From: Megamerina dolium
Lineage: Eukaryota > Arthropoda > Insecta > Diptera > Megamerinidae
Direction: 5' to 3'
Assembly: GCA_963854835.1 (NCBI GenBank)
Contig: OY978529.1
Coordinates: forward strand, 44,925,321-44,989,320
Length of the DNA stretch: 64,000 nt
Both the position numbers and the translations under genes were made by a program. Under the pieces are notes generated by a model that saw only the letters and a program-made list of their open reading frames with translations, was not told the DNA's origin and made no database searches. Shown in pieces: positions 1 through 12,452 of this stretch (position 1 is its first letter; the number at the start of each line of letters is the position of its first letter).

Positions 1-602
1 TACACGGTTTGTGAACGCGTGTGAATTCAAATATTACTTGATTGCTTTCACGTGTATGCATGTATGTGTGCGGGTCTCTTCTCTGTGATTTATTGTTGTT
101 GTGATTGAAAGCCAAAAGCAATATAAATGAAATAACTTCAGAAGTTTGTTTCATTTTCCTCTTCTTTTTGTTTCTGTTATGTGACAAATAAATAAAAATT
201 GACTTTGAAATTTGCGTATAAATAAAAAGACAAAATTTTGTAGTAAAATAAATTAAAATTTAAGTGCACAAAAAAAGGAAAAAAATGAAAAATTTGCCGG
301 AATATTTGAAAAAAAATAAAGTATGTTATTGGTAATTGAATGGCATTTTAATACACAACAATAAATTAGCATTAATTTTAAACAAGTTGATCTTATTGTC
401 TCTAGACACGAGATAATTTATTTAAGTGAATTGCTTTCTCAACATTTAATCGTTAATGACAGCTATAGCTAACGCGTTGAATTGTGTAATCCACTTTCAG
501 ATATTATTGAAGCGCTTACTTCAATTTCAAAATAATCCCAATAATCCTCAATACAAAATTTTCAAATAAATTAACTTTGCGTATTTTGAATAACTCAAAA
601 GC

Positions 603-650
603 AAAAAAAAAAAAAAAAAAAATAAAATAAAATAAAATAAAATAAATAAA
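603..650. repeat. Poly-A and (AAAAT)n tract
   Basis: About 19 A followed by repeated TAAAA units. It could be a decayed retroelement tail or a simple repeat. Confidence 0.85.
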
Positions 651-1646
651 ACGAGAATAGTATTATTATTGTATTATTATTTTATTATTATTGTATTATT
701 TGTAATGTTTTTTTTCTTCTTTCAAACAAATTTTAAAAATGAGACTTTTTAAGTACTTTCGTAGTGATTTGTAAGTGTAATTCGCTTCCAGTATTATTAT
801 AAACAATCAAAGACTAAAAGAAAAAAACAGGATGCCTGTTGATTTTTTTTTTGTTAAATTTACACCAAATTTTGTCAATCATCTCATTCATTTCCATCCA
901 AATATTTGCATAATAATTGCTCAGCATAGTGCTGCCATGTAGATAGAGTAGTACATTTCTACTGGCAAAATGCCAAATAAATGCATGCAGCCGTGCACAT
1001 ATTCGTAAAGCCCTGTGTCGTTTCCTAAGACTTGCAGCATTCGATTAGACTTGGGACTAGAATTAGTACCATGTAAAAGGAATTAGACGTTAGTAAGACT
1101 AAATGCAAATGTCCACAAAATATCTGGCTTAATCTTAAGTACACACACAGCAAAAATTTGTTTCAAATTTCTGTTTTAAATGCCTCCAATACTACTCTCT
1201 TTCGTAGAGATTTATTTAAGGATTTTCTGAATCGCCTAAAAGTAGACAGCAGCTGCAATAGCGCGATGAATACACTTTTGTTTGCCATTCTTATTGTTGT
1301 TGCTTAAGTTGCTCTCCAATGCACAAAAACAAAACAAACAAACAAAAAACGCTTGAATAAATTTCTATCCTGCTTACCACGATGAAAAGTGTCCAAAACC
1401 TTTTGCATAACATGTGAAATTTCATTCGGAACATTCATAATGTTGAACTGAGCAGCTTAATTCGACTATATTATACAGTTATATGCTCGTACATCAATAT
1501 AATGTCATATTTCATTATTGTTCCACCTGCTCGTTTAGGTGTATGAGTGTGCAGCGAATGAAGCCATCAACCCATTCGTCTTTCTGTGAGATACCGTTAA
1601 ATTTTTTATATATTTTATGTGTGCGAGTACATTTAATTTGGTCTGC

Positions 1647-1647
1647 G

Positions 1648-1682
<35 letters not shown>

Positions 1683-1683
1683 G
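1647..1683. repeat. (TTG)n microsatellite
   Basis: About 12 TTG units, giving a poly-Leu artefact frame. A shorter (AAC)n run lies at 1781-1802. Confidence 0.93.
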
Positions 1684-2548
1684 CTGTTATTGCTATTTAT
1701 GCTTTACCTGGTATGAACGTTATATACACACTCTAACGATTTTGATTAAAACGGCAATGCTATCGTCGCGCCCTTAACAAAAAACAACAACAACAACAAC
1801 AAAATATCCAGCTGAGCTTGATGCCAAATTATCGTTAGGTATACGCTCTTTTGGTGAATATTTCAAGTAGTGTTTAAAAAATGTTTTTTTTGTTTTGGTT
1901 CTCCTCCTCCTCCTTCTCCTCTATATTCGCTTCAATATATGTATTTTCATCATTTTTATATTATTTTATACGCAAATAATTTCACACTTTGATGCATCCG
2001 CGCCTTTTTAAATTGCCCTTTATTGATGCGAGGATGTATTTACACGAGTAATACGAAGGACAAGGACGTTTGTTATTGGGGATCTTGATTTCAGATGACA
2101 TATAGTATTCCACATTATTAGGATATTTGCATTTAGGTGCTGAACAATTGTTTAAAAAAAATTTTTTTTTTCTATACGTTGTTGTTTTTTTGCATATTTT
2201 TGCATTCTTAATATTATTATTGCTTGGGCAAATACTGTTTTGTAGATTTTTTTTTGGCATCAGTGAATTTCTCGATTTGCATGTCGCGTTTTCACTGGTT
2301 TCCCTTCAAAAGTTCGCATGTGATAATCAGACAAGTGATTTTTTGAATTTGAATATTTACGCTTTTGAAATTATTGCATTATTGCAGTGCTTTTGAATTT
2401 TCAAGATAATAGGATTTCAAAATGCATGCAAAATAAGTGATATTTCAGCTATAACCTTCTCCTTTGAGTAAAATCTTTCATCGTGAAGCCACCTTTCCAG
2501 GCTTGGAAACAAAAAATAGTCACATAGAGTGTAATCTGGAGATTATGA

Positions 2549-3170
2549 TGGATGTATTATTATTATCGTTGGGGGATGTTGCACTGTGACCTATAAGATC
2601 TATTGTGCCCCCTTCGTGGACCTAGAGTTTGTCTCTTAGACCAATTCCCTCGATGAATTGTACTTCCTACTTCACAGAGTCTAAGTTCGTCCTCGGGTAT
2701 GATGAAATCTCACAGGCGTTTCCTTCTCTTGTGCATCAGGGCGGAACAAATTCCTATCATATATTGTGCGGTCTCGTCCTCTTCCCTGCAGAACCTGCAA
2801 AGAGTATCTGAGAAAATTCCCAGTTTTTTTAGGAGATAGTTCATCCTATAGCGCACTGTTAATAATCTCGTAATGATTCTCAGGTAGTTCTTCTTTAGAT
2901 TCATACAGTCTTCGTAGCGTTTTAGGTTGTATGTCCCAAGCGCTAGTTTAGAGTGTGATATAATCCCATTATAATCTTCTTTGTCTATCGTCTTCTTCCC
3001 AGATAATACGGGAGATATTACCCGATCCTAATCCACAGAATGATTCGGACCCCACAAATGGAGATTATGCCCCTTTCCTGGCAAGTTTAACTGCCATCTC
3101 ATTTTCATTGATCCCTACATGCAGGTATTCCTTCTAGTTCACTTTATAGAACCAACTGGAACTTGTAATG
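2549..3170 (-). mobile_element. Antisense LINE 3' part: RNase H end and zinc-knuckle tail
   Basis: Read on the minus strand it gives an ENEMAVKLARKG segment (the end of a LINE RNase H domain). Then come RYRMNYLLKKLGIFSDTL and CRFCREEDETAQYMIGICSA, the Cys-rich C-terminal motif of I/R1/jockey-type ORF2 proteins. It ends at GGGGGCACAATAGATCTTATAGGTCACAG..AACGATAATAAT, with an (AAT)-type tail. Stops and frameshifts are present. Confidence 0.75.
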
Positions 3171-3204
3171 AAATTTAATGGGCTGCTAATATCAATCACT
3201 GCTA

Positions 3205-3450
3205 GTGGGGCTAGGTCACTTAGGTGGTAATAACCCAGGATTTTTTCCGCCTTTTATATATTGCAGGACAGATGCACAACACATGTGAGATGGTCTCGAG
3301 TTGATTCATATCTCTGCAGCTTCTGCAGTAATCATGTGCGAGATAGACCAAACTTAGTCTCCTGGCGTTATGTTGTATGAGGGAGTAGAGCTGCATGGTG
3401 TTCCTTCCAAGAAAGAAAGAAAAACGCAAAATCCAACAACAACAACGCAA
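3205..3450 (-). mobile_element. Second antisense LINE zinc-knuckle fragment
   Basis: On the minus strand it reads NARRLSLVYLAHDYCRSC, then RDMNQLETISHVLCICPAIYKRRK. This is the same kind of CxxC..H..C LINE C-terminus as at 2710-2904 but a different sequence, so it is a separate fragment next to the first. Confidence 0.65.
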
Positions 3451-5562
3451 TATGAGTTTCTCAATGAAATCATAGAGATGCATTCAGCATGAACACAACA
3501 ACAATACAAATTGCTATAGATAGAAATCGATACACAAACATAGCAGCATATGTCCTATTTTGCTTCACAATCAACGTAACTCAAAGGATTTGCTCCAAAG
3601 CATGTAGCATTATTTACATATATACACATACAACGGGAGAATGATAGCAAGTTATTTAACATGTATATATATATAAGTAACCACAATCCTTTATACTTTT
3701 CTTATATAAATGCAAAATCTTTTCATTTCTTATTAACCACAACATCATTAGATTGTTCTGACCATAGTGTGTGAAGCCATTGGTGTAAATTAGTAAAAAT
3801 CTAATTAAGGGTATAATGCAGGACTAACCTCTATTAGTTTTTCTTCCTCACAATTTTATAGTCTATTTTCACCCCTTAGAGGGTTTTCTTTTAAAAATTT
3901 ATATTTTCATTTATAGTGAACCTAGAACGATCAAGGACAACACTGTCCTTGGTACTTTCACATAATTTCTCCTAACTTGGATGTTTATTCATAAAAAATA
4001 AAATAAAAAAAGGGGAAGAGCCCTTTCGCAGAGCTTTTCTTCCAGTACATTTTATTGATTTTTTTGACAGATTTTTATATATGGGAAATTAGTCAAAAAA
4101 GACTACTAACTTTAAAGTTGACTTTTCCTTGACTATGACTTCACCCCATAGTCTTTTAGTATAGCATATGTATATGTTTCATGCTTGCATTAAAATAAAA
4201 GAAAGAAAAAAAGAAAAACATTTCTATAAATGGCATTTAACTTTTTTATGTTTGGTAATCATACGAGTATAACTTAATGATAAGAATAACGTTAAATGAT
4301 GTTTATATGTAATAATCACGATAATGATGATGAGTATGAGAGACATATGCTGTACTTATTTTCGTTAGTATCGTCTCATCTAAATTGCGTATTTTTATTC
4401 TTAAAGTTAGCATTTAGATGTGAAGCAATGGTAAAGTGTGAATGCGTAGCTATTTCCAAGCAATTTATTTTAATTTCACATATTTTTTTTTTTGTTTTTA
4501 TTCGTAATGGGTGGGGTGTAAAACGAATATATAACGTATATGTATAAAAGACGTTTATAAACCGCAGACTTACAAATCATATGCCGTTTTCATACTAAAG
4601 TGTACATACGTGTTGGCATGTGTTCACATCCGCGCCACATTCAGCAAATGCAATTGATTTTTATTATTTCATAAACACGATAAGCATGAAGAGAGTTGTT
4701 ATGGAATTGAAATAATCTCAATGAACGCGTTAAATGTTCATCCAGTACCGGATTAAGAGGCGTTCGAAGTGTTTTTCGTTAGAGGGCACCAGTTTGGGAT
4801 GGTTATAGGTTGAGCAATTGAGACTCTGATCTAATGGGAGATTCTAAAACGCGGGTAGATATAGAATTTCGCTGAATTTTCAATTATAAAATATGAAATT
4901 TTCATGAAATGTCATAAGGACATTGATCTACATTCTTAACTCACCGCTTGTGAAAAAATTGATGGCAATGTATCCAAAATTTTTAATTATTTTAAATAAA
5001 ATTATTTCAAAATCAAGTGGGTGAGGGCAGGGTGTACAAGAAGATACACAAACGGGCGCTCAAACTTCTCGATCCGTCCCCGTTTACATATATGAGTTCA
5101 TATACATGAAAATACATACAAACATACATATACATACATGCATATGTGATAAAATATGCGATAAAAATTTAAAAACGCATCAATTTTTATTAATATTTAA
5201 ATTATTTACTCTTTCATTATATAACCACAAAAAAAAAAAAAACAAAAAATCAAATAAAAAAATAAAACTGTGCATAAAATTTAATTTGCCATCAATGCCA
5301 TCATAAAAAAGTTAAGTAATTGAAATGTAATTGAAAAAAAAAAACTTTGAATAAGAATGCCTTCATATAAGAATGCATATGGAAAATTGTACAAAAAGTT
5401 CATTTAAAATTGTACATTTGAAATTATAAACAACAACAAAAACAACAAAATTAAAACGGATTTAGCTTGTAACAGCTGCAACGACTATGTAAAAACTACA
5501 AAATTCCAACAACAACAACGAGCACGAAAATAGAGTGCCACACAAGAGTTTGGGGCAACAAA
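3451..5562. other. Noncoding sequence directly upstream of the host exon
   Basis: It probably contains 5' UTR or intron just before 5563 (CAA-rich at 5430-5520). GTAACAG at 5469-5475 could be an acceptor for an upstream noncoding exon. No TATA box or initiator can be assigned. Confidence 0.5.
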
Positions 5563-5974
5563 ATGTCAAACTCAAATACATCAACTTCTTCCATCTCACG
5601 CCTTAACATAACATCACCGCAATTTCGACGAAATGCACCCGGCACAGCCGCACAAGTAATAATACCTTCCGTTAATACGACAAACACCAATATCACCACC
5701 ACCGCAGCAGCTACGGTCACCACAACGAGTGTGTCACCAATGCATCGCAGCAGCATGTTGCATGCAGCAGCAACCACTAAAACATCAACCACAGTGATGA
5801 CTACAGCAACATCATTAACATCATCAACTACATCGGCGACTTCATCATGTCCGGACTCGCCTATACGACGTGTATCGTCGAGTCTGAAAAATTCTGCAAT
5901 GGATTTTGCATCAAGATTTTTCAATAAATGCAGAGCGGCCACATTTACAGTAGATGGTGCCACATACACAATAG
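5563..5974 (+). CDS. First coding exon of an unidentified host gene (N-terminal 137 codons)
   Basis: The frame starts at an ATG in the context CAACAAAATG. An in-frame TAA lies upstream at 5470-5472 with no earlier ATG between, so this start is well supported. Residues 1-95 are low-complexity Ser/Thr/Asn/Ala. Residues 98-115 are basic and Ser-rich, with RRVSS at 102-106 (a possible basophilic-kinase site). Residues 115-137 (FASRFFNKCRAATFTVDGAT...) look like the start of a folded, conserved segment. The exon ends in ATAG followed by GTGAGT, a near-consensus donor, leaving a phase 1 junction with G as the first base of the split codon. No signal peptide or membrane segment is seen. The base composition and open frame contrast sharply with the AT-rich flanks, and the opposite strand is open only as a shadow. 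I do not recognise the protein. The disordered N-terminus and long following intron are typical of large dipteran regulatory or neuronal genes, which is inference. Confidence 0.8.
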
Positions 5975-5980
5975 GTGAGT
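5975..5980 (+). promoter_or_regulatory. Splice donor GTGAGT closing the first coding exon
   Basis: GTGAGT follows AG directly and matches the insect donor consensus. Reading through it would meet TAG after two codons (GGT GAG TAG), so splicing is needed for a longer protein. Confidence 0.8.
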
Positions 5981-6716
5981 AGTGTAGAAGTGGTTGAAAT
6001 TAAGATGGTTTTGTTTTTTTGCTTTTTAGTAGTGAGTAGGAAAGATCAAGTATGGTCTCGAATATATTGACAATGGCAATGGCATATAATAAAATATTAA
6101 AAATTTCAATTGAATTGTGAGTAAACACACATGCACAAACAATCATTAAAATAAGAACGAATACTATCTTCATCATTAAATTTGACCTCGCTTTCGTTTT
6201 GGTCTTATTGACTCTGATAAATGCCATTACAAAATAAGTTCAAACACATAGCTGCCCAAAGCCAAATATGTGCCAATATTAAAATACTATGTTTTATATA
6301 TATTGTATACATATATATTGTATATACATATATAAGAATTTATCTTAAAAATGATGGACGATAAGGTTATTGTCACATATAGTAGATTGATTTATTTATA
6401 CATACATATACATATACCTACGAGTATATATAAAATATACGAGTTCAATGTCAATGAGTGTTTGTGGCAAACCATAAACTACAAGGATAATAATAATGAT
6501 CATAATACAATAAGAAAATGGATATTATGATGAGCATGCTGATAATAATGACGAATATTAAGTAATTGCGCCTCATTCTAATAATAAATACTACTAAAGG
6601 ATGGAATTATTATGAATTTTTTATTACAAAATATTTATTTTATATATTCAGTATACTACTGTAGGTAACAAATAGCGGGAAATGTGAATTTTTTCGTTGG
6701 TAGTACTATTAAAGTT

Positions 6717-7069
6717 CAACACTGCTGAAAATTTTCTATTGAGAATTTTTCTCGATCCAACTTACAAAACAATAATTGTGTTCGCTTCTAAAAAACTTTC
6801 AACAATTGTTAACAATTTTCGACATGGAAAGCGTTGGCGAACAATAAATCCACCTGTCAATTACGAATTGTGAATGTCAATTTACAAGTTTCTGATAGTT
6901 TTCAGTTCACGTACTTTTTGTAGATTTTCTCATATCGACAGTGACAGATGACAGAAATTGATAGTGATAGTAATGTTAGTTTATCCGCAATACTGCCATC
7001 TGTCAGGTTAGTATTTTATCCGGATTAAGTACGTCGTTAATCCGGATTAACGCTGCCGTCTGTCTAGGC
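6717..7069. mobile_element. MITE family A, truncated copy
   Basis: It matches the right two-thirds of 41932-42432, from CAACACTGCTGAAAAT to the terminal GCTGCCGTCTGTCTAGGC, followed by TA. The left inverted repeat is missing. It contains the block TTCAACAATTGTTAACA..TTGGCGAACAA shared with the long copy. Confidence 0.8.
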
Positions 7070-7084
7070 TATAAGGAAAGATGA

Positions 7085-7365
7085 TCATTTCGCCAAAAAC
7101 TCAGCTCATGTCGTTGCATAACCACTGTGTTCGCCTGATTTATCTTCGTGTGGTTTCTAGTTATTTGGTGATTTCTGATTACATGGACTTCGTTTTGAAT
7201 CAATAAATGAGATGCAAGCTGAATCAAAGAAGGTATTGAAGGCTACCACGGAAATTGAACCTCACAAGTGTTTTAATGATTGGAAAAAACGTTGGCACAA
7301 ATATATTTTCTTGGCTGAAGAATATTTTGAAATGGATGAAGATGGTTTGGAAGTTGTAATAAATT
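7085..7365 (+). pseudogene. C-terminal relic of a mariner-type transposase
   Basis: In one frame with stops it reads a CSPDLSSCGF segment (the family's SPDLAP landmark with the third catalytic acidic position lost), then LRFESINEMQAESKKVLKAT and CFNDWKKRWHKYIFLAEEYF. The WKKRWHKCI-type ending is characteristic. It starts directly after the MITE end at 7069, so the MITE probably cut or landed in it. Confidence 0.72.
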
Positions 7366-7613
7366 TTACTTTGCAATGTTTACATTTTTAACTCAGAAGA
7401 TAATTGTTTTTATGAAAAAAGGAAATAGTCGTATGAGTAATATTAATTAAAAATAGTTTTGTATCTGAAATACGTAAATGAATTGATTTAGAAAAATGAC
7501 CAGATACGTGTATCTTATTTTTAGCCCCAATTTCAGAATATATAGGTCTTGCTCATGTGTGCTCTCAAAAGTTTGAAACTGATTTGGACTTTATCATAGG
7601 CTAAGGAGTAGTG

Positions 7614-8743
7614 GTACCTATTTGTTGATTATAAAGCCGCTTTCGACAGTCTGGTAAGGGATTACCTCTATGCAACAATGTCTGATTTCGGTATTCCTGC
7701 AATGCTCATTCGACTTTGTAGAATGACACTGCATAAATCCCGTTGTGCAGTGAAAATTGGGAAGGACCTCTCCGCACTGTTTAATACCGAACGGGGTTTC
7801 AGACAAGGTGATTCGTTATCGTGCGACTTCTTCAATCTTATTATGGAGAAAATAATACGAGCTGCTGATCTACGACATAATGGCACTATCTTCAACAAAA
7901 GTGTCATGCTGTTAGCGTATGCCGACGATATTGACATAATCGGCATGAACACGCGAGCAGTCAGTGCAGCATTCTCAGAGTTGGAAAGAGAGTCGCGTCG
8001 GATGGGTCTCACGGTGAACGAGGGCAAGACGGAGTATCTAGTGTCAACAAACAAAGAGTCCCGGCGTCTTGGACAGCACGTCACTGTTGACAACTACGCT
8101 TTTGAAGTAGTAAGGGACTTTGTCTATCTTGGAACCAGCATTAACAGCAGTAATGACGTCAGCTTGGAGATCATGCGTAGGATAACTCTTGCTAACAGGT
8201 GTTACTTTGGGCTGAGTAAGCAATTGAGAAGTCGAGCCCTCTCTCGAAGAACGAAAACTACACTCTACAAGTCTCTCATCATGCCTGTCCTAACATATGG
8301 CGCTAAAGCCTGGACAATTTCCACCTCGGATGAGCGAATGCTTGGGGTTTTCGAGAGAAAGGTCCTACGCAAGATCTTTGGACCTATTTGCGTTGGTGGC
8401 GAATACCGAATAAGGTACAACCATGAGCTGTACGAGCTGTATGCCGATATTGACATAGTAAAGCGCATCAAAATCCAGCGGCTGCGCTGGCTAGGTCATG
8501 TCGAGCGAATGGAAGAACACGCTCCAGCTAAGAAGGTGTTATATTCGGAACCCGCTGGAGGACGACGCAGAAGAGGAAGACCAAACCTCAGGTGGAAAGA
8601 CCAAGTACTGGAGAACCTGACGGCGCTTGGAATTTCTAACTGGCGCCAGCTAGCCAAGAACAGAGATGGCTGTCGAAGCATGTTATTTTCGGCCTAAATC
8701 GATATTCGGTTTTTATGGCCACATAAGTAAGTAAGTAAGTAAC
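7614..8743 (+). mobile_element. 5'-truncated RTE-like LINE with AAGT tail
   Basis: This is the best copy of the most frequent LINE in the window. It starts inside reverse-transcriptase motif A and ends in a short noncoding 3' tail of CGATATTCGG..TATGGCCACAT followed by repeated AAGT. The 8-bp word GAGTAGTG lies just before it (7606-7613) and just after it (8744-8751), consistent with a target-site duplication. 5' truncation and a simple-sequence tail are usual for target-primed LINE insertions. The clade name is from the style of the C-terminal protein and the tail, not from a search. Confidence 0.88.
7615..8697 (+). pseudogene. RTE-like reverse transcriptase, C-terminal part, open frame
   Basis: The frame is open for about 360 codons with no host start codon; the first ATG inside is at 7678. 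It begins YLFVDYKAAFDS (motif A, catalytic Asp in VDY). It continues with RGFRQGDSLS (motif B) and YADD at 7918-7929 (motif C, the catalytic Asp pair). It then runs into a C-terminal region rich in basic and Trp residues (RLRWLGHVERM, RRRRGRPNLRWKDQ) typical of RTE-type LINE polyproteins. It stops at TAA 8695-8697. The endonuclease and N-terminal RT are missing through 5' truncation, so it cannot move itself. The clean frame suggests a fairly recent insertion. Confidence 0.88.
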
Positions 8744-9333
8744 GAGTAGTGCTTTGCTTCGAACACGTTTATGCTGTTTTATACGCTCCGCTGTATTTGT
8801 TCTATTATATAAATTTTTTCTCTGAATCCAAATTAATGCAGCGGCAAAATGTTGTTGCTTCAATTTGTTTAAAGTTGGTTAAATTTGCTTAAACATTAAT
8901 CGTTTCTTAAACATTTTGGATAGAGTAGACAGCATAGTATATGCAATCGAATATGTACGGAAATTTGTAGACGCTCTGAAATGTCGATACAAATAACATT
9001 CAATAGTAATAATAAGAAGGGTCTTAAAACTAAACTAACGAATCAAGTACACACGCAAAATTTTGTATGTATAAATATGAATTCCAAATTTACGTTTTAA
9101 TGCACAAAGTTGTCGGTGGTCGTTAAATGTACGCTCGCACGCAAGTTCATCATTTGGCAATTGTACTATATCACATACTATACATTAATGTGTCCCTTAT
9201 ATGAACATTCTGCGATTGATTATATTTGCTCATTTGCTTATTTAAATAATATTGTAATTGCGTTAAGCTATTCTTACTTCGCAGAAAACTTTTCGCGTAG
9301 AAATTTGTATTGAATTTCTATGATAATATGGAA

Positions 9334-9335
<2 letters not shown>

Positions 9336-9399
<64 letters not shown>
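9336..9399. repeat. (TTA)n microsatellite
   Basis: About 21 TTA units. They give poly-Leu and poly-Asn open frames that are artefacts. Confidence 0.95.
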
Positions 9400-9400
<1 letters not shown>

Positions 9401-10160
9401 ATAACGGAATTTTAAATTTGCTCCTCTGTGATTTTTGTGCAACTTTGTACGTTTTTGTAGTGGACGAGTTAGATCGTGTGCAACTTTTTGTTTGCACAAT
9501 AAAAGTGCCACATAGGTTCTGGCATTTTAGCAACATTTTGGTGCACAACATAGAAGACAAACGTAACAAAAAAATTATAATTGTTTTATGCTTCAAAGGG
9601 TTAATACCATTCTGTGAGTATTTTCAAGTAAAACGATAAAATAAGATAATGTGGATGATGAAAAAATTTTTTCCAAAAAACTAATGTACCCTCTAATGTA
9701 AAATTCATACATAAATACACATATAATACATGTTGTCGTGTGATATAAATGTGTACAGTGTCATGTCGTTGCCATACTGTCAATACGCTGACACACAGAC
9801 GTGACTACTTCAGATTTTGGATGTCAGCCAAACGGCATATTATACAATACAATACGAGTAGAATGAATGAATATTTAGTCAATCATGCCTTGTCTTTGAA
9901 TACCCGAAAAGATGGAGGGTACAGAGTGCTGCACCTGGAACAGTAGTAGTGAAATAAGAATACAAATATAAACAAAAATAAAATTAGAAAAAATAAATTT
10001 GTGATAAACACACACACACGCACACATTCTCATACATTTTGAATAGTCACCATAAATAAGTGTAGACGGAAATGACAGAGTAACACATCAGCAACAGGAG
10101 TATCGTTTCCTGCGTTGTTGGTTTTGTTTTTTTTTTTTTGTTTTGGTGTCGTTATATTAC

Positions 10161-10161
10161 A

Positions 10162-10192
<31 letters not shown>

Positions 10193-10193
10193 A
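10161..10193. repeat. (TTG)n microsatellite
   Basis: About ten TTG units downstream of a T11 run. Confidence 0.92.
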
Positions 10194-12355
10194 TTGTAAA
10201 TATTGCAGATGTATCCCTTGTGTGTATTATTCTGTATATTTTCTTCGTGTGTTGTTCGTTCTCATATTAATGCCAAAGAAAATGAAAAAGAATCACTCTT
10301 ATTACTGACAGATTACGCTTACAGAAGCTGATTTTTATTGTACGAATGCAATTGTGTGATTCTGGTTGTGATTGTGTATGTATGTATACTCGTATATGCA
10401 TACATATGGGATTATGATGAATGGATATTAAGCGCGATCGAACGGATGTATGTACTTGAATATGGTCTTGTCTTTTGTGTAAGATTAAGATTTTGAATAT
10501 TGTTGAACAATTGAAAGCGTTTAGGGATTCTTATTTATTGCATCACATCACAGTATGCCAGTAATGCAAAGGTATTCTTATGAGTTGGTATCTACATAAA
10601 TATATCTGCGTATGAAACTTTCTGGTGAATTAATTATTTAAGGAATTATTTTATTTAGTCCACAATAATAATACGAATACACTTACATATGTAGTATACA
10701 CCCGAAAATCCATGGTATATGCAATCAGTGACATACTCACATTAGTCGAGAGTTGTTGTTGTTGTTTTTGTTATTACAGAATTTTGTATACACTGAGATT
10801 CGGAAAAAATATTATGAAGGTAACTTTCAGTATCGGACTGGTGGATGGCCAATTACTTGCCATTAACTGTTAAGTATTTTTATGAGAAAATACTGATGAC
10901 TTTTTGATATTACAAACATTTGTAGTTAATCATTTTTTTGTAAGTAGTAATTTTCAAAGTTTGACTTTTATGTTGTTATAAAATTTTTTATTAACAATTT
11001 TTTTTTTATTTTTTGGTTTTGATTACTTAACTCATTAAATGGCAAACGTTTGTAAATTTTTGTTTGACTCATTAAAAATTTTGTACTAAAATTTTATAGT
11101 TATATTTAGTTTTTAGTGTTGCCACAGTTTTTATATTTATCATCACATTAAAACTATAAGATATACGAGTATATGTATGTATACCCATTCATACATGTTG
11201 GACGTACGTAGAAATAGGTTTCATTTATTCCCAATGCAACTGTGCCACAATTAAATTTTTAATAATTCTCCTTTTGCCAAAGTACATACTACATACACGT
11301 AGTGTGTTTATGCTATTAAGCAAGTTATAAATATCCTTTGTGTATTGGTGAAAGAAATTGCATTTACTTCATGTACATCATGTATTACGTATACTCGTAT
11401 GTATGTATAAATATGTGTATGAATATATGTAGAAATATATGCATAGTGGAGCAAGATAAGTCAACTGATGAATTTTTTAATTAATTTCTCAAATTTTATT
11501 TTTCATTTAATCAAATCTGTAGGAAAAAAGGAATAATAACTATTTACAACAATTTTTAATATAAGCTACTTTTTCAGTTTATTTTAAGCATGTCACCAGT
11601 TTTGGGATGGTGGAATTAAACACGAAGCCCCATTCACCATCCACTTCCATGAACTAGTGCATATACATGTGTATATGCTTCTGAACACATATACTCGTAC
11701 ATATGTATATGAGAACACCATATATTACGACTTCTATTGTTAGAATACTATACAAGTATTACATACGTAATGTACAATAGAAATGAATATAAGTATTAGT
11801 ATTTTACTCACACGTCCACCACTGGTATTGTTATTATTGCTATTGCCAATCAATAGAAATAGTTGACAATAGCAAACTACGAGTATAAATGTCGTTCACT
11901 ATATTCGTATTTTATTCATATGTATATGAAATTATTCTTAAGGACGTAAGGACTGTACAAGAAACTGGATTTATTTATTTTTCATTAAATTTGCTTAAGA
12001 AAATTACTCTTATAATTTTTTACTTTATCATTTTCCTGGTATTCTGCATAATTTTTTAAAAATGGTATTGCCTGATTTAAACCAGTTTGTATTATACGAA
12101 ATTCGGGAACTTTTGATGGATTCTCTTGATGCTACGCATGTTGTACTTTTTGTAGAATGGTATAATATGATGGCTTAGTTACTGCTTCTTTAAGTTTCGG
12201 CAGATATATTAGTTTCTAGGAAAAATGGTGTGGCTTTCAAGCCATAACAATAAATATTCTGCAGTTTAAAGCTTTTGTCAATAAAGATTTCACTCTGGTC
12301 ATTGACAATGACTGGTTGCTTCCCAAGAATGGACTGTTCTATGTCCCAAAAGAAC

Positions 12356-12371
12356 TCGACCACGTGGTCGA
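12356..12371. repeat. 16-bp perfect palindrome with E-box core
   Basis: TCGACCACGTGGTCGA is its own reverse complement and contains CACGTG. It lies 46 bases before a (CAA)n run. It could be a bHLH binding site or a chance palindrome in an old repeat. Confidence 0.4.
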
Positions 12372-12417
12372 CCAAGGAACAAAACAAAGGATTTCCATAT
12401 TCTCGCTGCTACAACAT

Positions 12418-12420
12418 CAT

Positions 12421-12450
<30 letters not shown>
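12418..12450. repeat. (CAA)n microsatellite
   Basis: About ten CAA units. It could be the tail of an old LINE like those at 33661 and 47283, but no coding match was found upstream. Confidence 0.92.

Positions 12451-12452
<2 letters not shown>

Larger units (their letters stand above)
1..2548. other. AT-rich noncoding sequence upstream of the host exon
   Basis: No gene is seen. It holds simple repeats (603-650, 1647-1683, 1781-1802). The small open frames at 1483-1716, 1982-2260 and 2127-2396 are low-complexity. Confidence 0.7.

Noticed and set aside
5496..5969. 157-codon minus-strand frame opposite the host exon
   Set aside because: It mirrors the T/S-rich coding exon and is Val/Asp-rich as expected of a shadow; the + strand has the start context and donor.
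9263..9639. Poly-Leu, poly-Ile and poly-Asn frames
   Set aside because: They are translations of the (TTA)n microsatellite on either strand.
12190..12387. Minus-strand 65-codon frame as a host gene
   Set aside because: The peptide looks somewhat protein-like but has no recognisable family or convincing start; possibly an old transposase scrap.
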